Positions 1 to 10,106 of a DNA stretch of 64,000 nucleotides are shown here, in pieces; within the stretch, counting starts at the first letter, position 1; each line of letters starts with the position of its first letter. Under the pieces are notes generated by a model. That model saw only the letters and a program-made list of their open reading frames with translations, ran no database searches and was not told the origin of the DNA. The translations under genes were made by a program, and so were the position numbers. Source of the stretch: Annona cherimola (lineage: Eukaryota; Streptophyta; Magnoliopsida; Magnoliales; Annonaceae). The stretch spans positions 8,522,765 to 8,586,764 of the forward strand of contig CM059977.1 of NCBI GenBank assembly GCA_030490835.1. Direction: 5' to 3'.

Positions 1-228
1 AAAAAATCTGTCACCCAACCAGAAGATAGGCGTGCTTCCGTAATTGGGAAGCAGGAGATACAAACCGCCCAGGCTTTTTAATTATGGTTACTCATTAACA
101 AGCTATGACAGAAGATGTATAGAAAAAAGAAATAAGTTGATGAATGCCAAGGAGCCAAAAGAAAAAGTACATCACAACAAAATATTCCATCAAACAACAC
201 TAGAAAAAATCTCTTGACTGGCATATAC

Positions 229-2624
229 CTGGAAATTAGAAAGCTGTTCCTTTGATAATTTTTCCGTCAAGGTTGAAATCAAAACAGAATTGTTGAGCTC
301 TTGCAGCTTATGGACGCAAGCGAGTGCTCTATTCTTCCCTACATCATCCTCAGAAAAGTAGAAATTGCTTGATAAATCCCACAACTCAACTGTCCCTTCA
401 TCATGTAAAGTGACAGATTTAACACCTGCAAGGACAAGGTTTTTTGCTGCCAAAAGAAAACATATTTTCTTAGTTGCAAGCTCATGTAGGTACAAATGTA
501 AGAATATGTTGAAGTTAGTTACTTAGATTCCACAAGACACCTTAACTTTCCAATACTACTGATACTAAAGATGTCTACAACTTCCTTCATCAAAAAAAAA
601 AAAGAGGTCTACGATTTCAAACAACAGAAGGATGCGAAAGAGAGCAACAAACCAGATGCTACAAATACAAGACACATAACCCTTATTTTTTGGTGTTCTA
701 TGTAATAAGAAATCAGCTTAAGCAGTTGCAATGGTGATAATCTCAATATCACACATTTAAATATTACAGCGAAGAGGGAAGCAACGCAGAAATATAGCAG
801 ACTATCGATGGCGTAATATGTTATATAGCACAACAAAAATTGAATAGCAGAATCTTACCCAGCTAGATCAGCAAAATCACACGGCCCATAAGAAGTTATG
901 CTCTTTTTAGTAATTATACTCGACAGAAGCTTTAAAAATATGCAAAACTAAATTTATTGGATTCTGATGAAAGAAGTTACCCCTAACAAAGCTATTCAGA
1001 ATTCCATGGAACTTTCAAATGAAACCCTCTATTACACACCATCTGATATGGTTGGATTTTTAGTTTGATTAATTTTGAATTGAATTCCACCCAGAATCCT
1101 GGAACAGAATACTTCCGAAACAAATGGAAAGAACATTGAGTATAGATGAAAATTCAAGATGTAGGTGTGTGCAAGCATGCAAGATCCGAGATTGTTAATA
1201 GACTGTAGTCCCAAAAGAAAATCGAAATCAGAGTTTTGAATAGGTAAAGCCCAGCCTGAATGCCAGTCGAAGTTAATACACTACCCTTCAACAACGCTTG
1301 GCACTTGTCGATTCTTTGCTTTGGAAAAGACCAATATATACAAATAGTTGGCGGTAAAGTCCCAATAAGCATACTCGGTAAGCAAATGGCAAGCAAAACA
1401 ATAAAACAAACAACTTCGATGTGAAGCCAAAAAAAAATTTCTTCTGAAAGCAAATAAGGATCCACAAACTGAACAAATGATTCTCATCTCATGCCTAATT
1501 TGAATGTTCAGTCAATTCTCAACTAGTGAGATTAACAACCATCTATTTCATTGACTTTCTGAGACTTCGAAACAAGCAAGCCAATGACAATAAGAAGCCT
1601 TGCACTAACTTCGTTGCTAGCAACATTCAACTGCAAAATCTCCTTGATGGCATAATTTTCCCCTTTACTACACTCCTGCCACCGCAACATTCAAGGCTCA
1701 ATCTGTACTATTTCCAAACCGACTTCAACAAATAAAGCCCAAAAGATTAAATCGATAGATTATCTTAAATATATAGACTAAATACCGATTATCATCAAGA
1801 TGATCAAAGTCATGGGAAAAAGAATGATCAAATCTGGAAAAAGAAGAAATATGATCCGATCTAGAAAAATGTAATTGATGCTTCCATCGAAATATGCCCT
1901 CGTCTGAAAACTAATTACCCATCTGCAAGGCCTATTTTCTACCGTTGAAAAAAGAAATCCGACGTCCCAGCACTCAACAGAGGGAAAAAAATAAATAAAT
2001 ATTTGCCCAATCAGTGAGTGAGCCACTAACACAAAGAGGCATCAGGTCCGTCCTGCTTGGATATATCATTACGATCGATGAAAAGTAAGAAGCAAAAATT
2101 GAGGGGGTGGGGAACGGCGGAAGTGAAGAGGAGATTAAAGGGAAAAATGTCTTGTTTGCCAAAATCACGGCAATCCAGCATTGATCTGCATGATACTTCT
2201 AGATTTCAAGTGCAGGTCTATGTTTCCCGCGTGACCTTTAACTGCCAACCACGTTTCTTCAAGATAGAACAAAAACTTAATGCTTTGTTGATAAACAATA
2301 TCATCCAGTTGAAAAATCAAAATAGCACGTACCGATCTCGACACCAAGCCCTCGCAATCCGGAGACAAGGACATTGGACGCGAAGAGCCTCCTCATAGTC
2401 TCTCGCCCGTAGACAGCGAGCTGCCTGCTGTGCAGGTCCTCGTCGATCTCAGGCGGGTTGCTTCCGTTGGCGTGTGACATGCTGTCAACGTTAGACGACG
2501 ACGATGTAGCTGAAGGCGAGATCAAGCAATCGAGGCGAGGCTTCTTGGGGGACGTTCCGGAGAGGCTGGTGGAGTCGTCGTCGTCTGCTGATTCGGCTCC
2601 GACGGCTCTCTTTCTAGGAAGCAT
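229..2624 (-). CDS. UBA1: Ubiquitin-activating enzyme E1 (UBA1 type), 5' coding exons only
   Basis: E1 enzymes adenylate ubiquitin with ATP, hold it as a thioester and pass it to E2 enzymes in cytosol and nucleus. Two coding exons lie here: exon 1 from 2624 down to 2333 and exon 2 from 446 down to 229, joined by GT-AG splicing that completes an Ala codon ([15 protein letters not shown]). Together they encode the first 170 residues of a family protein normally about 1,080 long. The rest, including catalytic Cys, second adenylation domain and ubiquitin-fold domain, lies beyond position 1; 1-228 is intron. Residues 1-58 are a variable tail with a basic PKKPRL nuclear-type signal. From about 59 the inactive adenylation domain begins ([19 protein letters not shown], then [18 protein letters not shown]), almost identical to plant UBA1 as I recall it. 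The start at 2624 (MLPRKR) is chosen by family. The frame stays open upstream to ATGs at 2666 and 2792, and 2666 has the better start context. Plants often carry two E1 genes, so UBA1 versus UBA2 is not resolved. Confidence 0.93.
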
Positions 2625-2792
2625 AGAGTGGAATAAACTGCTCAAAAGAGCGCCGAGGCAACCCATCGCGAGAATCAACAACAGAGAGAGGTGAAAGGAA
2701 TTGAAATCGCGAGAGGTTTTAGAAATAAGAAATCCGGTTGCGATCGAAGTGACACATCCCAAACCTAAGCCTAGAAGAAACCCTAGGGCCAT

Positions 2793-3359
2793 GGATTTGG
2801 GTCTTTTGAGGGGGGGAAAATGAGCGGAAAAAAAAGAAAGAAATGCAGTGAAAATTTTGCTAGAGAGGGGAAAGAATAAAGGGGAAGAGAACGTACCAGA
2901 GAGGGCTTGTGAAGCAGAGGTAAGGAATGGGATTTGGAGGAGTGGTGCGGAAGAGGAGGGATTGGGATTTTCTTCTCTCTCCCCCCTTTTACAGCAGCGG
3001 ATGGGGGAATTTAGGGCAGCATATGGAGTGCTGTGCCTGTGCCCGTACCCTTCCGCCTGAGGCTTTGAGATGGCACTTTAGTAGCCGCCTGCAGTCTGGG
3101 GCGGGCGCAGCCCTGGCGGGGAGGAGACTCGGGACAGGCATATTGTGACGCACGTACCGAGGAGATACCGCGCATGTATGCCATCACGGCTGCACTTTGA
3201 GGCGGTCACGGGCGGTGCGCGATTTCCGTGGATTGGGCTACGTGTCGGTAGCAGTTTGCAAGCGGACCGAAATACATTCGCCTGCAATCAGTCTTGTGGG
3301 TATCTTTAGGCCTTTGACTAACCCAAATTCTTAATGGATGCAGACAAGTGCTAGCAAAA
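2793..3359 (-). promoter_or_regulatory. Probable UBA1 upstream leader and promoter region
   Basis: This stretch lies directly upstream of the UBA1 reading frame and holds no gene I recognise. It is clearly GC-richer than the spacer to its right, especially at about 3050-3260, as expected of a housekeeping 5' region. I see no convincing TATA box for the minus strand. The short ORFs on both strands resemble no known protein. The call rests on position and composition only. It ends abruptly at the first base of a MITE at 3360. Confidence 0.4.
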
Positions 3360-4247
3360 GGGTGTGTTTGGCCATTGATAAAAAATATTAAGTTAAAATT
3401 TTTTAAAATGTATTTAGGAATGAATAAAATTTTTAATGAAAAATTGTAAATAATAAAATTTGTCAAATGACGTGATATGATATGAATAATGATGAGGAAT
3501 AAATATGATAAAGTTGAAATAGATAGGTTAGTTGTGTAGAAATGATTGAAAAGTATGGTGGTTGTATAGAAAAATGTGAAGAAATGATTAAAAATATGGT
3601 AGTTATAGAAAGTGAAAAGTTTTAGTTTAAAAAATTTTAACTTGACAACTTTTACTTATTGCCAAACACAAAAACAAAAAGTTGTCAATTTAAAACTTTT
3701 AACTCTCCACAACTACCTGTTTTTTAATTATTTTTTCACATATTTCTATACAACTACCTTACTTTTTAATCATTTTTACACAACTATCAACACAACAAAC
3801 TTATATATTTCAACTTTCTCATATTTATTCCTCATCATACCCCTATCATATCACATCGTTTGACAACTTCTCATCTCTATAACTTTTCATCAAAAAATTT
3901 ATAAAAAAATGTGAATAAATAATTAAAAAATATAGTAGTTGTGGAGAGTACAAAGTTTTAGATTGAAAAATTTTAAATTGACAACTTTTTGTTGTTACCA
4001 AACACACCCTTAATTTAAAATTTTTCACTCTCTACAACTATCATATTTTTTAATCATTTTTTCACACTTTCTTATACAATTACTCTACTTTTCAATCATT
4101 TATACACAACTATCAACGTAACTAACTTATCTATTTTAATTTTATCATCTTTACTACTCATCAATATCTCTGTCATATTATATCATTTGACAACTTTTAC
4201 TCTTCAAAACTTTTCATCAAAAACTTTATTCGTTATCAAACACACCT
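3360..4247. mobile_element. Cluster of nested Tourist-like MITEs in alternating orientation
   Basis: Three to four copies of the window's main MITE family are packed end to end. A complete minus-orientation copy runs 3360-3670 and starts GGGTGTGTTTGG. A plus-orientation piece starts near 3671, a minus-orientation half copy ends in CCAAACACACCC near 4009, and a further plus copy ends near 4247. Diagnostic internal motifs recur in each (TTTTTTAATTATTTTTTCAC, ATCATATCA and complements). The alternating orientation suggests insertion of copies into each other, or foldback rearrangement, between the divergent UBA1 and RAB3GAP1 genes. Confidence 0.75.
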
Positions 4248-5103
4248 TATATATGTTGGATGATCTGTTGTCGCCGTCGTACCTGCATGAGGGCCGGCCA
4301 AGAGAGATTTTTTATATTTTTATATTTTTTATGCATATATTAATTACGAAACGACTTAAATATTCTGCCATGTGGAATTTGGTGACTTTTGTTATCTATT
4401 TAGTAATTTATTTTAAATTTTAAAAATATAAAATTGGCATAAATCTACTAAATATCCACTAGGTGAAATTTTGACTTTTTTTGAAACTTGTTATTAATTT
4501 ATTTTGAATTTTGAAAATAAATAAAATGAGTTTTGAAAATAATATCCTATTGCATGTCTATAGTAGAAAGAAACAAATTTCTTGAATATACCTTACAACA
4601 TAGAAAATCACAAAATCCCTGAAAATTGTAAGCTTTAAAAATATAATAATATCTTTGTGATAAAAAAATATAATAATATCTCATTATTGATTTGAATTTC
4701 CATAAAATACTTATAAGATATTCTAATATCTTTAATAATAAGATATAATAGCAAAGAATAGTAAAAGTTAACCACTTCATTTGGTAAGCGACATAAAAAA
4801 ATAAGGAAATAAGATTAAACTACATTTTTTAAAGTGTAATTGTAGTATGAAATAATAAAGAGAAAATAATAATAAATAAGATAGTTATGTAGGCATAAAC
4901 GATTAAAATATATCAATGAAGATGAAAAACAATAACAAATATATTAAGTAAAATTTTCTTACGGAATACTCCAGGGTTCAAATTTTTATTTCTCTTGTCA
5001 ACTATTCCCATTGTTGTGTGCTTTATCTCGCAGTATTGTTATGTAACCAACGTATAATGTTAACTAAAATATTAATTTTACCATAAACCCGACGACTTAA
5101 TTT
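4248..5103. other. AT-rich spacer without recognised genes
   Basis: Very AT-rich DNA with homopolymer runs and a local repeat of ATAATAATATCT around 4640-4680. No ORF here resembles a known protein and no structured element was found. Confidence 0.5.
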
Positions 5104-5362
5104 TAAGGCATATTTATTTAATATAAAAAATTTGGAATTAAAACTTTTCACTTTATAACTTTTTATTATCTACAGCTATGAACTACCATGTTTTTTTTAA
5201 AATTATTTTTCATACCATCATATACGACCATCTTACATTTTTATAATTTATACACAACTAACATATTTATTTTAATTTTATTAATTTTATTTTTTCTCAT
5301 TACGTTTATCATATCATATCATTTTTTAAATATTGACAAACTTTGGTTGCTCTCCAACACAC
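5104..5362 (+). mobile_element. Degenerate Tourist-like MITE copy
   Basis: The order of internal motifs matches the intact plus-orientation copies elsewhere: AAAACTTTTCAC, a TTTTTTAAAATTATTTTTCA segment, ACACAACTAAC, ATCATATCATATCATT and a final CCAACACACA. Both ends are eroded and no target duplication is visible. Interpreted as an old member of the same family. Confidence 0.55.
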
Positions 5363-5373
5363 ATGTGGGGCCC

Positions 5374-6275
5374 TATTACAAATCATACAAAATTCCTTAA
5401 TCAAATATATATTTGAGATCAGAATATAATGATATATATATATTGTGAATGAGTAAAGTTATTTTGAAAATGAATAAAATTATATTAAAAATTTAAAAAT
5501 TATTTAAAAAATTATCTTAAGAATGGTGATATAAATTTAATTCATGAATTTTGACTACTCCAAAAGCCGGAGCGTAGTTAAATTTTTGTAGAATTTGTTC
5601 TAAACTATACAAGATTTTAAAATTAAATGAGTAATTTTTTGAATTTTCAATACAATTTATCTCATCCCTAGTATATATATAATATTACAAATCATACAAA
5701 ATTTCTTAATCAAATATATTTTGAGATGAGAATATAATGATATATATATACACACAGCGAATGAGTCAAGTTATATGGAAATGAATAAAATTATATTAGA
5801 AATTTAAAAAATATTTTAAAAAGCTAAAAAATTATCTTAAGAATAGCAATATAAATTTAATTCATGAATTTTGTCTGCTCCAAAAGCCAGAGGTAGTTAA
5901 ATTTTTTTAGAATTTGTTCCAAACTATACAAGATTTTTAAATTAAATGAGTAATTTTCAAGATAATTTTTTGAATTTTCAATACAATTTTACCTCATCGC
6001 CAGTATATATCTTTACTTATGTTGAAAATGAATAAAATTATATTAAAAATTAAAAAATTAGTTTAAAAACTTAAAAAATATTTTAAAAACTAAAAAATTA
6101 TCTTAAGAATAGTGATATAAATTTAATTCATGAATTTTGTGTGCTTCAAAAGCCGGACAGTAGTTAAATGTTTTTAGAATCTGTTCCAAACTATATAAGA
6201 TTTTTGAATTAAATGAGTAATCTTCGAGATAATTTTTTGAATTTTCAATACAATTTTACCTGATCGCCGGTATAT
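5374..6275. repeat. Three tandem diverged repeat units (about 310, 330 and 260 bp)
   Basis: Unit A (5374-5682) and unit B (5683 to about 6010) both start TATTACAAATCATACAAAAT. Unit C (about 6011-6275) lacks roughly the first 85 bp. Each carries the same ordered landmarks: GAATGAGT near an AT run, AATGAATAAAATTATATTA, TTCATGAATTTTG, a CCAAAAGCC-G-type segment (CTCCAAAAGCC in A and B), TAGTTAAAT, then TTTTCAATACAATTT and a TATATATA end. The array stops within about 50 bp of the likely RAB3GAP1 transcription start. A related dispersed copy seems to lie near 42.3-42.6 kb. Confidence 0.85.
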
Positions 6276-6310
6276 ATAAATATATGTATGTATAATTATA
6301 TTCTGACGTG
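6271..6310 (+). promoter_or_regulatory. Probable RAB3GAP1 core promoter (TATA-like)
   Basis: A TATATATAAATATATG stretch sits at the edge of the tandem repeat array, about 300 bp before the RAB3GAP1 start codon. Just downstream the sequence turns GC-richer, as expected of a 5' leader. Much of the region is TA-rich, so the TATA assignment is weak and the transcription start is not proven. Confidence 0.35.
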
Positions 6311-6358
6311 AGGTTACTGAGGTATGGATTCGATCTGAGGATTTTCTAACAAGCCCCG

Positions 6359-6547
6359 ATGGAGTCGCGTCGGGCATACGCGTGCCCGTTCGTAAAGAAG
6401 TGCTCGTCCGTCGTCGCGACTCGCATTGATGTTCCGAACTCCGAAGCGGAGTGGACAAGCCGTCAGAAAGCGCAAACCGCAGGCGATGCCAAAGCCCGCA
6501 CCGGGCACAGCTCCCTCGGTTCCGTGGTTTCTGAAGCGCGCGACTGA
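6359..6547 (+). CDS. Upstream open reading frame in the RAB3GAP1 leader (hypothetical)
   Basis: A 62-codon frame begins at an ATG followed by G and stops 39 bp before the RAB3GAP1 start. Its product (MESRRAYACPFVKKC...) resembles nothing I know. If transcription starts near 6300 it would be the first ORF on the messenger and could dampen translation of RAB3GAP1. It may equally be untranslated chance coding in a GC-richer leader. Confidence 0.25.
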   Translation: MESRRAYACPFVKKCSSVVATRIDVPNSEAEWTSRQKAQTAGDAKARTGHSSLGSVVSEARD

Positions 6548-6586
6548 GCTCGAGCGTGATTCGATCCTGAATCCTGTTTAAATTTC

Positions 6587-9500
6587 ATGGCGTCTTCTTC
6601 TTCTTCTTCCTGCAAGATGGACGCGAACTATGAAGAAGAAGACGAAGAGAATCTAGATCAGGTACTCTTCCTTTGCTTTTGTTTTTTGCAATTTTTTTTT
6701 GGCCCCATCCAGCTCTCCTCCGTTGCTTGCCTCAGCCCTTCATCTTGGAAGTGCATCTCGCTCCGATGCGAAATACCTGACACAGTGGCCGGATTTTGAT
6801 CTCACGACTACCCCGAAGTCATATATGTAAGAAATCACATGATTCGTTTTCGTTTATGCAAAGCACGGCGTCGTGCGCTTTTATCCACCGCAATAAAGGA
6901 AAAGAATACGCTTCTTTCAATGCCAGCTGGCTGCAGCTGATGCACTTCGATTCTCACGCTGTAAAACGTGTCGAAGATGTGATATTCTCAATGTAATTCC
7001 AATCGCTTGCTCATTTGATTGGTAGGCAAATGTTGTTATCACTGGATAGAATTTTAACTGTTGTTGTAGATCATGACAATGCTTTAGAGATATAAATTGA
7101 CATTAGAAGTCATCTATTCAGTCTGAAGACTTAAATTGCAGATCAAATCAATGAGTTAGCTACTTAATCTTTATAGGGATATATTGTGTTTTTTTAACTG
7201 TGTACAATTGAATTGCCACCCTGTTGGAAAGATGCATCATGGATCTCTATCAAATATATAAAAAACAAAGTAGGCATCGGTTAGGCCTTTTGATGAATGG
7301 ATCCAAGCTGATTTACTGTTATCCATTTTTTTATGTGGAGGTTTGTGGGAATTCCACTTTCACATTCACACCTCTTGAGCATTTTCGTTTTCCCATAAAT
7401 GAAAACTTGTTTCTGGAGTGAGTTCTGATAGTTGCTCATGAGGGTATTTGGTTTGGTGTGAAGAAAGAGAAATCAGAAAGGCGACGTGAAAGAGGAATTA
7501 ATATTATGAACATGCTATGATAGATATGCAATGGTATAGGAAAACTAGGATAATGATTTTGAAAAGACAGTCTCTGTGTAAGAAAAGAAGGTTGAAAAGG
7601 TAAGAGTGAACCGAGGAGCTAGAGGGACAGTAAGAGCGAAAAACACTTTCTTCTCCTTTTATATGGAATTTGTTAGTGGGCTGAAATGGATGGAAATGCA
7701 TTTCCAATGTCCATACCTGACTCATCTTTTATACCAACTCTACTTTTCTTCTATCACCACCTGTTTGTCAATGATTGCCCCTTATTTACTTTAAGATTGA
7801 AATCATTCCTATGTTATTAATATCGTTTACTAATATCATTAAATCTTTCATTTCCTACTATCCAAATACGCATCCAACTAAAGTCATCAGTAAGTGGCCA
7901 AACTATATATTAGGGAACTAGGGTAGGCTCTGGAATAACCAAGTTGGTAGAAATGGGGATGGAGATGCATTTCTCATGGTTGTAATAGATGTATGTGATA
8001 TACCCATATCACCTACCATGACAACTCTACTTTGAGTACTTTCTCTCATCATTGACACAGCATATATTTTTCAATCGTTTTGCCTTATCCCATTCGACTT
8101 TGTTGACTCTAACATTATCCCAACGTCTCCACCAGTCCAACTAAACAAGTCCTTACTGTCTTGCTGCAGCCTGAAGGATTTGATGATTTCACCCTTGCTT
8201 CTTCTTGGGAAAGGTACCTTTTTCATTTGCTTTTAGTAACTATTCATATTAAAGCTTTTTATCCTTGTTTTGTTGAATTTTGTAAGAACAGTTAGCTTGG
8301 GATGATAAAACATTTCATTTGTTTTGAATAACTAGTCATATTAAAATTTTTATATCTTTTAATTGAATTTTATGAACAGTTATCTGGGGATGGTAAACAA
8401 TTCTAACTATTCCTTTGTTTTTTGTTTTCTAGATTTATATCCGAGATAGAGGCTGTTTGTCGTTTATGGATGGCAGATGGTCCGAAAAATTTAGTGGTAT
8501 GCTTCCCACATTTCTACAACCAGTTTAATTTTGTTTTCTTCATCAATATATGCATGCGATCTTTGTTTGACTGAAGTTTCATAATCTTGGATGCTAGCAT
8601 TCATTCACATTTCCAAACACTTTTTTTTTTTTCCCATTTTCCTTAAATGGTCTGGGTGGAAATGGAACTTTATCTTTTTATGGCAAGCTAATCTGAATGA
8701 TTTCTGCTAGATAGTTTAGGTTGCTAAACACACCCCAATGTTTTAAGTAGCTTGAAAAAATTCAAAGAGATTTCTTTGGAGACGCAAAGAGAAGTAGAAG
8801 TAGAAGAAATTTCCAACTTTTCAAATGTAACTGGCATGGATGTTTAGAGGGGATGGCTGATGTAGGTTGCTTGTAGGAATTGAAAAGTGGCACATTCCAT
8901 AGCTACAATCTCATTGGAGATGAAGAGGCAGAACTGCTATGGATGGTTATCCCGTTCTGGAAGGATGGTTTTAAATGGTAAGGGCTACAGGCATGTCGAT
9001 TGTTAAATTGTTAAATAGATAACCTCTCTTGTGTAGGTGCTGAATTGATGGGAAGGAATAATTGAGCTACAAAGTTCTAGGAGGAGGTTCGTTTCTGTTT
9101 GAAGTTGGTAATAGATGGGATAAAAACTTTGGAAGGATCCTTGGTTTGATGTTCTTGCCATCTTTTTTTTTATAATAAAAAAGAAGTAATGGGATTTATC
9201 TTGATAGGAATTCTAAGTTGAGTGTGTTTCTTTATAATGCATGGGAGGGATTATGAGAATGCCGATCATTTGCCCTGACGTCATTTGATTCACTGAATCT
9301 TCTGTATAATTTGCTTTCTTGTATTGTATGGAGTAGGGAATGTTGAATATGCTACCTCGGCAGTGCAGAATTGAAAAGCCATAATACTGTATATGTTAGC
9401 ATCTCCATTGCAAATTTTAAAAAGGATATTTTTGCTGCTTTAAAGGTATTATGGAGAATTGGTTGTGTTCCATCTTCCATGTGTAGGTATTTTCACAGGA

Positions 9501-10070
9501 AAGACCAGGAACACCTTCGGGAGCATGCTTGAATCTGTCCAATATAGAATGCATCTGTCCTAGATAGCATTCTATACTCTCTCTCTCTTCTTTTTAAAAT
9601 TTTATTATCATACAATGGGCAGATTTTTCGTTTCTCATGTGATTGAGGTTGCGTTATTTTGCAATGAGCTTGCAACTGTAATGTTTTTGTTCTTTTTCCA
9701 TAAGAAATATTCTTCTGCCAACTGAACAGAGAGCTTCTCAGTGGTTTATACTTCAATCTCATGGTATGAATATTCGGTCGTAGTGTCGATTCCAGTAAAC
9801 ACCTGTCCATGTCATGCTATGACTTCTTGGTCGTAGTACTACTCTCTCTAACCCTGCAGTAAATTCCATTTATCTTCCTTTCTTTAGCTTGCTTTATCCA
9901 TCTCACATAGGGCTATCCTGTTTGGTTCTAGGAAAAGGGTGCAGACTGCTTGGGTTCTCCAAAGAACCTATTCAAGGTCAAGTTTGAATTGAAATACAGC
10001 CTGAAGAGCTACAGCATTGAGTACTATTTTCCATCCAGTGATGGTACTTTTGAGTTATCAAAAATACTTC

Positions 10071-10106
<36 letters not shown>

